DNA of 64,000 nt, taken from the NCBI RefSeq assembly GCF_011759375.1, contig NZ_JAARML010000001.1, positions 1,612,001 to 1,676,000 of the forward strand, written 5' to 3'. The notes under the pieces are model-generated. The model was not told the origin of the DNA and ran no database searches. It was given only the letters and a program-made list of their open reading frames with translations. The position numbers were made by a program, and so were the translations under genes. Below are positions 1-9,499 of the stretch, piece by piece; positions within the stretch are counted from its first letter, which is position 1, and the number at the start of each line of letters is the position of its first letter. This stretch comes from Paraflavitalea devenefica. GTDB taxonomy: Bacteria > Bacteroidota > Bacteroidia > Chitinophagales > Chitinophagaceae.

Positions 1-1
1 T

Positions 2-286
<285 letters not shown>

Positions 287-296
287 TACTTATACT

Positions 297-932
297 ATGA
301 TACCATTGAATGAACTGCTGATCTTTGCCCTGGCGGCGTTTGCGCTGGTAATAAGCCCTGGCCCCAACATGATCTATCTTATTTCGCGTTCTATAACGCA
401 GGGACGTAGCGCAGGACTCATTTCCCTGGCAGGCGTGATCTGTGGCTTTTTATTCCATATCATATTGGTTTCCTTTGGGCTTACAGCCATCTTATTTGCT
501 GTTCCTTATGCCTACACAGTGTTAAAGACCATGGGCGTTATTTATCTGCTGTACCTGGCCTGGCAGGCTATAAAACCGGGCAGCAAAGGCATTTTTGAAG
601 CAAAGAAAGACCTGCCGGTAGATAGCCCGGCCAAATTATTCCGCATGGGCTTTCTGACCAATGTGCTTAATCCCAAAGTAGCCGTCTTTTACCTGTCTTT
701 CTTTCCGCAGTTCATCAAACCGGCCTACGGCAATATACTCACCCAAAGCCTCACGCTGGGCATTACCCAGATGCTGGTCAGCTTTACGGTCAACTTCCTC
801 ATCGTACTTTCTGCCGCCCGGGTGGCTGTTTGGTTTGCCCGCAAGCCACAATGGATACGGATACAAAAATGGTTCATGGCCAGTGTATTGACCGCCCTTG
901 CAGCAAAAATGGCGCTGGATAAAGGAAAGTAA
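297..932 (+). CDS. LysE/RhtB-family amino-acid exporter
   Basis: A 211-residue polytopic inner-membrane protein of the length usual for the LysE/RhtB translocators, which export amino acids or similar metabolites. The N-terminus carries the family signature region with SPGPNMIYLISRS near residues 20-32, and GLISLAGVICGF follows as the second conserved glycine-rich stretch; about six hydrophobic helices can be recognised, and FLTNVLNPKVAVFYLSFFPQ around residue 110-130 is the typical central motif. Substrate cannot be read from sequence. It lies 10 bases after the PLP enzyme gene and 32 bases before the TIGR02757 gene, so the three probably share a transcript. Confidence 0.92.
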   Translation: MIPLNELLIFALAAFALVISPGPNMIYLISRSITQGRSAGLISLAGVICGFLFHIILVSFGLTAILFAVPYAYTVLKTMGVIYLLYLAWQAIKPGSKGIFEAKKDLPVDSPAKLFRMGFLTNVLNPKVAVFYLSFFPQFIKPAYGNILTQSLTLGITQMLVSFTVNFLIVLSAARVAVWFARKPQWIRIQKWFMASVLTALAAKMALDKGK

Positions 933-964
933 CAAATCAACAGGCAATAACAGATATTTGCAGC

Positions 965-1744
965 ATGAGTGGCAAACCCAAAGACCTGTCTGATTTTTTC
1001 ACCAGGAAAGCCAATGAGTACAATCAGCCCGATTTTATTAAGGCCGACCCTATCTGCATCCCTCATCTCTTTAACAAACAACAGGATATTGAAATTGCCG
1101 GGTTATTTGCTGCCATCTTTGCCTGGGGCAATCGTACCATTATCATTAAAAAATCAAAAGAGCTGTTGCAATTAATGGATCATGCACCGCATGATTTTAT
1201 ACTGAACCATACCGATAAAGACCTGCGCCGGCTGGAAGGTTTTAAACACCGTACCTTCAATACTACCGACCTGTTGTACTTCATCAGCTTCCTGCAATAC
1301 CATTATTCCAACCACCCCTCCCTCGAATCTGCCTTTACAAAATGGATGTCGGCAGGAGATGAAACCATAGAACAGGCCCTTACCGGTTTCTATCATTATT
1401 TTTTCTCCCTGGAACATGTACCCGCCCGTACCCGCAAGCATATTGCTTCGCCCGAAAAGAACTCCTCTTGCAAACGGCTGAACATGTACCTCCGCTGGAT
1501 GGTGCGTAAAGACAACCGGGGTGTTGATTTTGGTATATGGGAAAACATATCCGCCTCGCAACTGGTATGCCCCATTGATCTTCACGTGGCTCGTGTAGCC
1601 AAACGGTTTAAGCTGTTGGAGCGGGCCCCTGTTGACTGGCTGGCGGCACTGGAACTCACCAGCTATTTGAGAAAGCTGGATAAGAACGATCCGGCAAAAT
1701 ATGATTTTGCTTTATTTGGCCTGGGGGTAGTAGAGAAGTTTTAA
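965..1744 (+). CDS. TIGR02757 (DUF2400) family protein
   Basis: A 259-residue cytosolic protein of the TIGR02757/DUF2400 family, which is common in Bacteroidota and has no proven function. The recognisable features are the N-terminal FFTRKANEYN, the GLFAAIFAWGNRTIIIKKS block near residue 40-55 and the C-terminal helical part with CPIDLHVARVAKRF and KYDFALFGLGV, which resembles helix-rich DNA-glycosylase-like folds; this last remark is an inference. The start at 965 follows the upstream gene by 32 bases. The stop at 1744 is only 12 bases from the next gene, pointing to one operon. Confidence 0.85.
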   Translation: MSGKPKDLSDFFTRKANEYNQPDFIKADPICIPHLFNKQQDIEIAGLFAAIFAWGNRTIIIKKSKELLQLMDHAPHDFILNHTDKDLRRLEGFKHRTFNTTDLLYFISFLQYHYSNHPSLESAFTKWMSAGDETIEQALTGFYHYFFSLEHVPARTRKHIASPEKNSSCKRLNMYLRWMVRKDNRGVDFGIWENISASQLVCPIDLHVARVAKRFKLLERAPVDWLAALELTSYLRKLDKNDPAKYDFALFGLGVVEKF

Positions 1745-1756
1745 AAACTCATCAAT

Positions 1757-2212
1757 ATGAAAAAAACAACTTTGAAGGCAGCAATCGTTTGTTGCCTGGC
1801 CTTATTGGCTATGGCTGTAAACGTTAATGGCCAGCAGAACAACATTACAAAAGAGAAATTCAACTGGGGGCGTGGTACCCAGGATACAACAGCCGGTTAT
1901 GCGCAGGCGGTGAAAATAGATAATGTCATCTACATTTCCGGTACAGTAGCGAGGGATGTAAGTCCCGAAGGAATAAAACGCGTATATGAAGCCCTGGAGA
2001 AAACCTTACAGCATTATGGGGCTACCTTTCAGAACGTAGTAAAAGAAAACCTCTTTACAACCGATATGGAGGCCATGAAGAATTACAACAGCGTGCGCAA
2101 GGTATTTTATAAAGGCGATTTCCCGGCCGCCACCTGGATGCAGGTAAACCGCCTTTATATGCACGATGCCCGGTTGGAAATAGAGCTCATTGCTCATTTG
2201 CCTAAAAAATAA
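1757..2212 (+). CDS. Exported RidA/YjgF-family protein
   Basis: A 151-residue Rid-family protein with a clear N-terminal signal peptide (MKKTTLKAAIVCCLALLAM, cleavage probably at VNG-QQ), so it acts outside the cytoplasm, unlike classical RidA. The trimer-forming Rid core is seen from VIYISGTVARD to LEIELIAHLPK. In RidA an arginine in the PARSCVEV stretch binds the carboxylate of imine substrates; the matching stretch here reads PAATWMQV, so that arginine is replaced by alanine and the usual 2-iminobutanoate deaminase activity is doubtful. It is the last gene before a strong bidirectional terminator. Confidence 0.87.
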   Translation: MKKTTLKAAIVCCLALLAMAVNVNGQQNNITKEKFNWGRGTQDTTAGYAQAVKIDNVIYISGTVARDVSPEGIKRVYEALEKTLQHYGATFQNVVKENLFTTDMEAMKNYNSVRKVFYKGDFPAATWMQVNRLYMHDARLEIELIAHLPKK

Positions 2213-2228
2213 CTGAGCTTAGCTACAA

Positions 2229-2285
2229 AAATAAAGGGGGTGGGTCGTCCCGTACTTTAGTCGGGACGGCTCACCTCCTTTATTT
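2229..2285. terminator. Bidirectional hairpin terminator between convergent genes
   Basis: A near-perfect inverted repeat: left arm AAATAAAGG...GTCGTCCCG (2229-2252), right arm CGGGACGGC...CTTTATTT (2262-2285), with a short loop around TACTTTAGT. The A-rich and T-rich outer ends give a U tract in both directions, so it can stop the rightward RidA transcript and the leftward TonB-barrel transcript. Its right end overlaps the stop codon of the minus-strand gene. Confidence 0.85.
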
Positions 2286-5073
2286 AAAATATAAACAATC
2301 CATTTTTGCCAAACTTCTGGTCGGTTCTGGGTGCTCCGAACTTCCGGATATTATACGTAAACGTCAATAGGAAATACCGTTGCAGAACAGTAGTTTGATT
2401 ATCCTGGATATAATTTTCACGGGTTGTACGGCTCACACTGGTATTCTGGTTCAGCAGATCGTATACTGATAGCTTAAGCTGTCCTTTATCATCTTTAAGA
2501 AAGAGGTAATTAATGCCGGCATTCCAGCGCAGGTTGCTTTTCCGTACACCGGGCGCTGTTTGAGGATTATAACTGTAATCAATAGAGCTTTCCCATACAA
2601 AATGTTTGGGCAGGCGAATGATCACTTCCGAAGAGGAATTATGGGTCACCACTTCCAGGTCGGTGAAAGCATTGCTCTCATACAGGCTTTTGTTCCAGGT
2701 GATATTATAGCGCTGGTTTAATTCCAGTTTATCTTTCAGGTTGAATGATCCATTGAGGCCGGGCATCAGGCGCCAGTTTTTTACTTCGCTACGGTTACTG
2801 TTAACGATCACCAGGTTACGGTTGTAATTAGCCGCGAAGCTGCCTCTTAAAGAAAGCTGCCAACTGCTGTTGAACTTGAACTGTTTGCTGATATTCGTAC
2901 TGGCCATAAAACGCCAGATACCATCGGCATTAACAGGCCGGGTCATCTGCACGCCTTTATCATCTACCGTCCGTTCTCTGATAACAGCATCCCGGTCAAT
3001 GCTGCCACTGAGGTAAATGAAATAGTTCATATTACTCTTCGTATTGTATTTATTATACCGCAGGTTAAAGTTATGGGACTGGGTAGGCACCAGTGAAGGA
3101 TTGCCCAGTTGCTGGTACAAAGTATTCGTATTATCCACTACTGGCTGCAGGTCTGTCGCCTGTGGTTCACGTACACTTACATCATAGTTGAAATACCACT
3201 CTTTAAACGATGCATTCAGGGTGGGTAACAGGTAGTTGAAACGTTGATTGATCGTAGGGTTTTTGGCAAACTCATTATCAATATTCAAAGTCTGGAAAGA
3301 AATGCCGGTTCCAATCGTCAGCTTTTTAATCTTCCAGTTCAATGAGCTCGTAGCTGTGCCACGCATGCCCTTTCGTTTAACCCCATTTGACAGGTCAGGA
3401 TTGATCACATCATATTCTTCGCCTGAAGTGCCTTTATTATAAGTAGTCAATACGTCTTCATCTTTGAAATACTCAGTATTACCGGAAAGCCGGAGCTGAA
3501 GTGTTTTTGTAAGCGGTTCGCTGTAATTAACAGACAGGCTGGCGCGGAAATTATCAGCGTCCTGGTCGCGCAATTGATTCACAGTACGTTTGGATGTCGG
3601 AGCCTTATAAAAACTGTCGGTAATATCATTGAACTGGTTATTGCTGGCGTTATAAATAGTAAACCCATGCCCAATGGTCAGCAATCTATCCTTTTTCCGG
3701 AAGTTGCGGCTGTAATTCAGGCTATGGGAATAACCAATATCATTGCCTTCTACACGTTGGCTATTATTGCTTTCATTGAGCAGGGATTCATAATTGTTGG
3801 CGGAGGTGGAAAACTGGGTACGGTCCGATAAGTTCTTTTTTATATTTACCTGTGGGGCAAAACGCAGCGAAGAAAAAGAGTCTATCTTCCAGCGGAGATT
3901 GCTTCCTATACGGTGACTGTATTCATCCGATTCCTGGCGGGTGGTATTACGGGTGGTAAAGATCGTGTCGCGGAAAAACTGCTGTGTATTGCTAAGCTGG
4001 TCCAGCCGGTTATTGACCTGGCCATAGAAGTATTGCAGGTTGAGCGTTACCTTTTTGCCAAATTCATTATTAAGATTAAGGCCGGCGCCGGTACTCCGGG
4101 TGATGCCCTGCCCCATACCTCCAAAGGAAATACCATTTAATGCGAAACCACCGTCCGAATTAATAGCTACACTGTTAACGCCGGTGCGTTGAAATCCACC
4201 GGTCTGCATAATGTCTGATATACCAAATCCGGCCCTGTTAATGTTATTCGTGTAACCCAGCATGCTTACCTGCAGGGTATCGCGGAACATATTGATAATA
4301 CCTCCTGCTTCGTACCGCTCATCCGTACCGGCGCCTGCATAGGCTTTGCCAAACCATCCTTGTTTGATGCTTTTCTTCAGCTTCAGGTTAATCACCTGGC
4401 CGAGCTGTGCTTTATTTATAAAAGGGTCCTGGTCCAGTTGTTCTTTATCATCCGCTACCTGCACCTTATCAATAATATTGGCGGGCAGGTTGCGGGTAGC
4501 TACCTTGGGATCGCCGCCGAAAAAGTCCTTGCCATCTACCAGGATGCGGTTCACGGTACGCCCATTCACCGTAATATTCCCGTCTTTATCTACATCTACC
4601 CCCGGCAGTTTTTTCAACAAGTCTTCTACCAGGGCTGTGGGCAAAGTCTTAAAAGCAGTGGCATTGAACTCAATGGTATCCTTCTTTACGCTTACGGGCG
4701 GTCGCTCCGCGGTGACGAGCACTTCTTCCAGCGACTGGGCATCGGGAATGAGCTTAAAAGTTCCCAGGTCCAACTGTGGCTGCGCGGCTGTCAGTTCAAA
4801 TTCTTTTCTTACCACCCGGTAGCCGGAAAAGGAAATAACTGTCCGGCAGGGTATATTCAATGGAAGGCCAGGTACCCTGAACTCCCCCTGTGGATCACTT
4901 AGCCGGTAAGTAATAATGGAAGTATCTTTTGCCTGGAAAACAGTGATAGTGGCCAATGAAAGGGCTTGTTTGCCGGAAGAATCAACCAGCTTGCCTTTAA
5001 TAGCACCTTTATCCTGTGCTGCCAGCTTTGTTACTGCTGTGAAAAAGCAGATCGTCAGTAAAATTGATCTCAT
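2284..5073 (-). CDS. TonB-plug outer-membrane beta-barrel protein
   Basis: A 929-residue outer-membrane protein of the 'outer membrane beta-barrel family' related to TonB-dependent receptors. After a signal peptide (MRSILLTICFFTAVTKLAAQ) come a carboxypeptidase-regulatory-like beta-sandwich (about residues 24-110), a linker with EEVLVTAERPP (TonB-box-like), a plug with LPGVDVDKDGNITVNGR and ILVDGKDFFGGD (about 125-220), and a long barrel rich in alternating aromatic strands. It lacks a SusD partner, so it is not a classical SusC. The next minus-strand gene (5212-7914) is a diverged tandem paralogue with the same domain order. The C-terminus extends about 17 residues past the usual aromatic barrel end. 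The substrate is unknown. Confidence 0.9.
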   Translation of the reverse strand: MRSILLTICFFTAVTKLAAQDKGAIKGKLVDSSGKQALSLATITVFQAKDTSIITYRLSDPQGEFRVPGLPLNIPCRTVISFSGYRVVRKEFELTAAQPQLDLGTFKLIPDAQSLEEVLVTAERPPVSVKKDTIEFNATAFKTLPTALVEDLLKKLPGVDVDKDGNITVNGRTVNRILVDGKDFFGGDPKVATRNLPANIIDKVQVADDKEQLDQDPFINKAQLGQVINLKLKKSIKQGWFGKAYAGAGTDERYEAGGIINMFRDTLQVSMLGYTNNINRAGFGISDIMQTGGFQRTGVNSVAINSDGGFALNGISFGGMGQGITRSTGAGLNLNNEFGKKVTLNLQYFYGQVNNRLDQLSNTQQFFRDTIFTTRNTTRQESDEYSHRIGSNLRWKIDSFSSLRFAPQVNIKKNLSDRTQFSTSANNYESLLNESNNSQRVEGNDIGYSHSLNYSRNFRKKDRLLTIGHGFTIYNASNNQFNDITDSFYKAPTSKRTVNQLRDQDADNFRASLSVNYSEPLTKTLQLRLSGNTEYFKDEDVLTTYNKGTSGEEYDVINPDLSNGVKRKGMRGTATSSLNWKIKKLTIGTGISFQTLNIDNEFAKNPTINQRFNYLLPTLNASFKEWYFNYDVSVREPQATDLQPVVDNTNTLYQQLGNPSLVPTQSHNFNLRYNKYNTKSNMNYFIYLSGSIDRDAVIRERTVDDKGVQMTRPVNADGIWRFMASTNISKQFKFNSSWQLSLRGSFAANYNRNLVIVNSNRSEVKNWRLMPGLNGSFNLKDKLELNQRYNITWNKSLYESNAFTDLEVVTHNSSSEVIIRLPKHFVWESSIDYSYNPQTAPGVRKSNLRWNAGINYLFLKDDKGQLKLSVYDLLNQNTSVSRTTRENYIQDNQTTVLQRYFLLTFTYNIRKFGAPRTDQKFGKNGLFIF

Positions 5074-5093
5074 AAGTTAGTCTACGAAGTTTC

Positions 5094-5118
5094 CGTAATA
5101 TTACGAATCATTCGTAAT
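5094..5118. promoter_or_regulatory. Operator-like overlapping palindromes upstream of the 929-residue barrel gene
   Basis: A 12-bp perfect palindrome CGTAATATTACG (5094-5105) overlaps an inverted repeat ATTACGAA-TCA-TTCGTAAT (5100-5118). The hexamer CGTAAT or its complement thus occurs three times within 25 bases, 21 bases before the start codon of the minus-strand gene. This looks like a repressor/activator binding site; no regulator gene is adjacent. The assignment is inference from symmetry and position. Confidence 0.45.
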
Positions 5119-5211
5119 ATCGTTAATGGTAATTTCAAAAGATGACGTAAAATTTTGTTAAAAGGTTGGAGAAGGATTGATACTTAGGTAGTTCTGTCTG
5201 GTACCAGACTA

Positions 5212-7914
5212 TTATTTACCAAACCGTTTCAGGTTATAAATAAAGCTTACCAGGAAATACTGCTGTAATACCTGTACCTGTGTGTCTTCAATATAGGTGG
5301 GTGTAACACTGCGGAAAATGCTGGTATTTTGTTTCAGCAGGTCATAAACGGCCAGGCGCAATATTCCCTGCCTGTTCTTAAACAACTGGTAATTGGCAGC
5401 CATATTCCACATAGTAACGCCTTTGGGGAAACCGGGCGCTGTACGGCTGTTATAATTGTACTGGATATTATTTTCAAGAATAAGCCGCTTGGGCCAGTTT
5501 AAAAATGCATTCATGGTAAGTGCCTTGGTAATATTCTCTGCCTGCTGTGTTTGCTCTATGGAATACCGGCTGTCACTATACCGCATAATAAAAGTAGGCA
5601 TCAGGGTAAGCAACTCTTTGAATGTATAAGTAAGCCCAATGCGTTGGGACAGGTTGTAAGTTTGGGTGATATTTTCCACCTTATTGGTAAAAGAAATATT
5701 CCTGTTATAATAGCCATTATTGCCCAGGGTAAGGCGCAATGACCAGCCCTTTTTCTTCCAGCTACGGCTGAAGCTGAGATTATACGATACGTTGTAATTG
5801 CCATCTGTATTTACCGGCCTGCTTATCTGCACACTGTCGAACCAGGTTTCATAAATAATCTGGTTATTCACAGTACTAAAACCTATGCCGGCATTCCAGT
5901 AAGCCTTGCTATTATACTGCTGGAGGTTAAGGTTAATATTGTGAAAAAATGAAGGCTTAAGATCAGGATTGCCTAACCTGATATACAGCGTATTGCTGTT
6001 GTCGGGTACCGGTTGCAACTGGTCAATGGAGGGCTGCTGGCTGCGTCCGCTATAATTAAGGTTGATATTGCCGGTTTTGCTGAACCGGTAGCCAATATTG
6101 GCGGAAGGGAAAAGATTTGTATAGTGTTGTACTAATGAATTCTTCGCTTGTTCTGATACATTTTCCTGCTCAAGCCATTGCACGCCCGCGCCAATAGTAG
6201 CATTGAGTTTATTCTGGTTGTACGAGAATGAAATATTGGGCGTATGGGAAAGATTGCGGTTTCTGAAAGCATTACTGAATAGGGTATCCCGCTCGTCATA
6301 TTGCCCCGTAAGCGGATTGAACCGGTTTGTGATCTTGTCTGAATGGCCATTGCCACTGCTATAATTATATTGGAAGATCAGGCTTAATTGTTTGGCAAGC
6401 GGTTCTGTCCAGGAGGTAGAAAGGCTGAGCATATTATTAGAAGCTGTCGTATTACTCTGCTGGTCCAAAGTATCTGCTGTACTGCTGCCATCGGTTTTAT
6501 AAAATACAGTCCTTCCATCATTCTTGTCCAATGCCAGGCGGTCATTGTAATTATAATTCATGCTCAATGTAAAGCCCCTTCCCTGCTTATTCAGGCGATG
6601 CCCAAAAAACACTTCCAGTCCGGTATTCTTATCGTCCGACCGGCCGGTAAATGTATTCGTGGCTGCATTAATGGGATCCCCCTTGATGCTGGTTGAAAGT
6701 GCGTCATTGGCTGTAGTAGACTTATTGGCCGAAGTGTTGAAAAAAGTATTTACATAAATATCCGTCATACTGTCGGGCTTATAGTCAATATTCACATGCA
6801 CCCGGTGGCTTTCATTATTATTGGCACTGTTGGTAGAAGAGTTATAGAAAAAAGTGGTATCGGGCAGGATATTCTGCCTTCTTGCTTTAATCGTGTTCGT
6901 CATTGCGCTGTTATTGTAAAAATAACTGCCATTAATACGCAGTTTTTTGCTGAACTCGTTGCTGAAATTCAGCCCTGCAGCCCTGGTTTCTGTAATGCCG
7001 CTGCCGCCACCGCCAAAACTGCTGGAAGGCTTACCCATCGAAAAGTCGCCACCTGAAAAACTCTGCCGGTTGGTATTATTGGCAAACCCGATGAAATTTA
7101 ATTGCAGGGGGCCATTGAAAAAATTAATGCTGGCGCCGGATTCATACCGCTTGTCCGATCCATAACCGGTGCTGACCCTGCCAAACAGTCCTTTTTTCTT
7201 GTCTTTTTTGAGCGTGAGGTTAATGGCCTTGTCCTCATTGCCAGTGGTGATCTTATTAAACTGGGCTTCCCGGGTCTTATGGTCTACCACCTGTACCTTA
7301 TCAATAATATCCTTCGGCAGGTTTTTGGAAGTAATCTTGAAGTCGCTGCCAAAAAAGTCTTTGCCGTCCACCGTGATCTTGGATACTTTTTTACCATTAA
7401 TAGTAATATTACCCTCCGCATCTACTTCTACGCCTGGCAACTGCTTCAGCAGGTCTTCCACCACCCCGTTCACAGGTGTTTTAAAAGATCCGGCATTGAA
7501 TTCCAGGGTATCTTTCTTGATCATAACAGGAGGCCGCTGGGCCGAAACAATGATCTCCTCCATTTCGGAAAAAACCTTTCGTAACTGGACCGTATTAATA
7601 ATCAGTTCCTTGGTTTCCGGAGAAATGATAAAATCCTGTATATGAGTGTTAAGTCCGCTATAGGATACCATTACCCGGCAGGGCTTGGCCTGGGGTATCT
7701 CTTTAATCAGGAATTCCCCCTTTTTATTGGTAATACCATAATTGATCAGGGTGGAATCGGCAACCAGGAAAATGGAAACGGTAGCCGCTTCTACCGGCTG
7801 GCGGCTGGCTGAGTCAATGACAGTACCTTTGAGGTTGGCATAACGGGTACGCTGTGCCTGGAGTTGGGAAAATAGGCATAAGGTAAACAAAATAAGACCA
7901 GCAATAGAACGCAT
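5212..7914 (-). CDS. TonB-plug outer-membrane beta-barrel protein (paralogue)
   Basis: A 900-residue paralogue of the preceding barrel, with the same plan: signal peptide (MRSIAGLILFTLCLFSQLQ AQ region), carboxypeptidase-regulatory-like domain (about 25-115), linker EEIIVSAQRPP, plug with LPGVEVDAEGNITINGKK and ITVDGKDFFGSD, then the barrel ending in the aromatic-basic FIYNLKRFGK, a typical last strand for BAM-dependent assembly. Located in the outer membrane; ligand unknown. The two genes lie head to tail with 138 bases between stop and start, and the shared plug motifs show a tandem duplication followed by strong divergence in the barrel loops. Confidence 0.9.
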   Translation of the reverse strand: MRSIAGLILFTLCLFSQLQAQRTRYANLKGTVIDSASRQPVEAATVSIFLVADSTLINYGITNKKGEFLIKEIPQAKPCRVMVSYSGLNTHIQDFIISPETKELIINTVQLRKVFSEMEEIIVSAQRPPVMIKKDTLEFNAGSFKTPVNGVVEDLLKQLPGVEVDAEGNITINGKKVSKITVDGKDFFGSDFKITSKNLPKDIIDKVQVVDHKTREAQFNKITTGNEDKAINLTLKKDKKKGLFGRVSTGYGSDKRYESGASINFFNGPLQLNFIGFANNTNRQSFSGGDFSMGKPSSSFGGGGSGITETRAAGLNFSNEFSKKLRINGSYFYNNSAMTNTIKARRQNILPDTTFFYNSSTNSANNNESHRVHVNIDYKPDSMTDIYVNTFFNTSANKSTTANDALSTSIKGDPINAATNTFTGRSDDKNTGLEVFFGHRLNKQGRGFTLSMNYNYNDRLALDKNDGRTVFYKTDGSSTADTLDQQSNTTASNNMLSLSTSWTEPLAKQLSLIFQYNYSSGNGHSDKITNRFNPLTGQYDERDTLFSNAFRNRNLSHTPNISFSYNQNKLNATIGAGVQWLEQENVSEQAKNSLVQHYTNLFPSANIGYRFSKTGNINLNYSGRSQQPSIDQLQPVPDNSNTLYIRLGNPDLKPSFFHNINLNLQQYNSKAYWNAGIGFSTVNNQIIYETWFDSVQISRPVNTDGNYNVSYNLSFSRSWKKKGWSLRLTLGNNGYYNRNISFTNKVENITQTYNLSQRIGLTYTFKELLTLMPTFIMRYSDSRYSIEQTQQAENITKALTMNAFLNWPKRLILENNIQYNYNSRTAPGFPKGVTMWNMAANYQLFKNRQGILRLAVYDLLKQNTSIFRSVTPTYIEDTQVQVLQQYFLVSFIYNLKRFGK

Positions 7915-7973
7915 ATTCTATCGGATAAGATTGGTTCCATTGCAATTGAGGACCTTACTTAAAAATACTCATT

Positions 7974-8300
7974 TTGGCAGAACAGAACAACATATTCCTG
8001 GTACAACAGCAGTTGTCGGCAGAATTTAACATTCAACCGGTTGCCCGTTATGAGGATTGGATGCGGGAACTGGCAGCAGTCATCAATTACCTGATCCAAA
8101 CCGACTTTACCCGGCTGGTAAACATCCTGTACCGGCTTGATGTAAGCGAGCTCCGCCTCAAACAATTATTGCAACAGGAGGCAGGTACCAACGCCGGCGA
8201 ACTCATCGCTACTCTCATAGTTGAGCGGCAACTGGAAAAAATCAATATCAGGAACCGGTACCGGACTTCAAACGATATCCCTGATGACGAAAAATGGTGA
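7974..8300 (+). CDS. Conserved small protein of unknown function
   Basis: A 108-residue soluble, helix-rich, acidic protein without signal peptide or known motif. The most likely start is TTG at 7974, since residues between it and the next in-frame ATG (8061) continue the same amphipathic helix pattern and a GAGGA-like stretch lies upstream; the ATG at 8061 would remove a third of the protein. It is divergent from the barrel gene and ends 20 bases before the acetyltransferase-like gene, with which it is probably co-transcribed. No function is proposed. Confidence 0.6.
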   Translation: MAEQNNIFLVQQQLSAEFNIQPVARYEDWMRELAAVINYLIQTDFTRLVNILYRLDVSELRLKQLLQQEAGTNAGELIATLIVERQLEKINIRNRYRTSNDIPDDEKW

Positions 8301-8320
8301 ATAATTCCTAAGTTCGCCGA

Positions 8321-9442
8321 ATGAACGTGATTGAGGTTAACAATCCCCGTGCAGCCCGTCAATTTATTGACCTGCCCAAAAAGTTGTATAAGGACGATCC
8401 CAACTGGATAAGTCCGCTGGATAATGATGTGGAAGCTGTTTTCGATCCTTTGAGGAATGTTTTTTTTGAGCATGGCGTATGCACACGCTGGCTGCTGTAT
8501 GATAACAATGGCCAGCTCATTGGCCGCATCGCTGCTTTTATTAACTATGAAAAAGCCTATAAGCATCCGCAACCTACCGGTGGCGCCGGCTTTTTTGACT
8601 GTATCAATGATATAAAAGCTGCTCACTTATTGCTTGGTACCGCCAAGGCCTGGCTGCAGGGACATGGGATGGAAGCGATGGAAGGACCTGTCAACTTTGG
8701 CGAGAACGATAAATTCTGGGGATTGCTCATAGAGGGATTTAAGCCCCCCAGCCTGGGCATGAACTACAATCCTCCCTACTACCAGCACTTTTTTGAGTCC
8801 TATGGATTTGAAAAATCCTACGACCAGCTTACCAACTTCCTGGACATCACCGTGCCATTCACAGAACGCTTTACCAAAATAGCCGACTGGGTTATGAAAA
8901 AGCCCGGTTACTCCTTTCGTCATTTTGATAAAAAGCATTTTGTCAAATTTGCCGAAGACTTCCGCGAGATCTATAATGATGGCTGGAGCACATTCGATAA
9001 CTTCACGCCTATAGAAATGGGCGTTATTAAAGAATCCTTCCGCCAGATGAAAGCCATCATGGATGAAAGGATCCTGTGGTTCGCCTATTACAATGAGGAA
9101 CCTATTGGCTTTGTGGTATGCCTGCCGGATATCAACCAGGTATTGAAACACGTGAACGGCAAACTAAACCTCTGGGGCAAGCTAAAATTCCTGTGGTACA
9201 AAAAAACAATGACCATAGATCGTCTCCGCATCATCATCCTGGGTTGCAAAAAGAAGTACCAGAACCATGGCATCGAATCGGCGCTCATCCGTTCCCTCCA
9301 GTTGGAAGTAGTGCCCCGTGGCACCGTGAAAGGGGTGGAGCTGGCCTGGGTGGGTGACTTCAATGATAAAATGCTGGCTATCCATGCTGCCACTGGCGCT
9401 AAGTTGGATAAAGTACACAGAACCTATAAGCTGGTATTTTAA
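8321..9442 (+). CDS. GNAT-like N-acetyltransferase family protein (YghO-type)
   Basis: A 373-residue cytosolic protein resembling the long YghO-type branch of GNAT-fold proteins. Visible landmarks are the N-terminal KLYKDDPNWISPL, GRIAAFINYEKA, the GPVNFGENDKFWGLLIEGF block (about residues 125-145) typical of this family, and a C-terminal GNAT-like half with GFVVCLPDINQ and the final GAKLDKVHRTYKLVF. The family has no firmly assigned acceptor substrate. It follows the 108-residue gene closely and is convergent with the desaturase gene. Confidence 0.8.
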   Translation: MNVIEVNNPRAARQFIDLPKKLYKDDPNWISPLDNDVEAVFDPLRNVFFEHGVCTRWLLYDNNGQLIGRIAAFINYEKAYKHPQPTGGAGFFDCINDIKAAHLLLGTAKAWLQGHGMEAMEGPVNFGENDKFWGLLIEGFKPPSLGMNYNPPYYQHFFESYGFEKSYDQLTNFLDITVPFTERFTKIADWVMKKPGYSFRHFDKKHFVKFAEDFREIYNDGWSTFDNFTPIEMGVIKESFRQMKAIMDERILWFAYYNEEPIGFVVCLPDINQVLKHVNGKLNLWGKLKFLWYKKTMTIDRLRIIILGCKKKYQNHGIESALIRSLQLEVVPRGTVKGVELAWVGDFNDKMLAIHAATGAKLDKVHRTYKLVF

Positions 9443-9444
9443 TT

Positions 9445-9458
9445 ACTGTAATTACAGT
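9445..9458. repeat. Perfect 14-bp palindrome between convergent genes
   Basis: ACTGTAATTACAGT is fully self-complementary and lies three bases after the stop of the plus-strand gene and 41 bases before the end of the desaturase gene. It lacks a loop and T tract, so it is a weak terminator candidate at best, or a protein-binding dyad. Confidence 0.3.
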
Positions 9459-9499
9459 CAGGCTGAATTTTTCATGCAACAGTCAGGATAGCTTTCTAT

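Noticed and set aside
4346..4902. Long plus-strand frames inside the TonB-barrel gene
   Set aside because: They are antisense shadows of the plug and N-terminal domain, which have clear family motifs on the minus strand. Similar shadows were ignored elsewhere.
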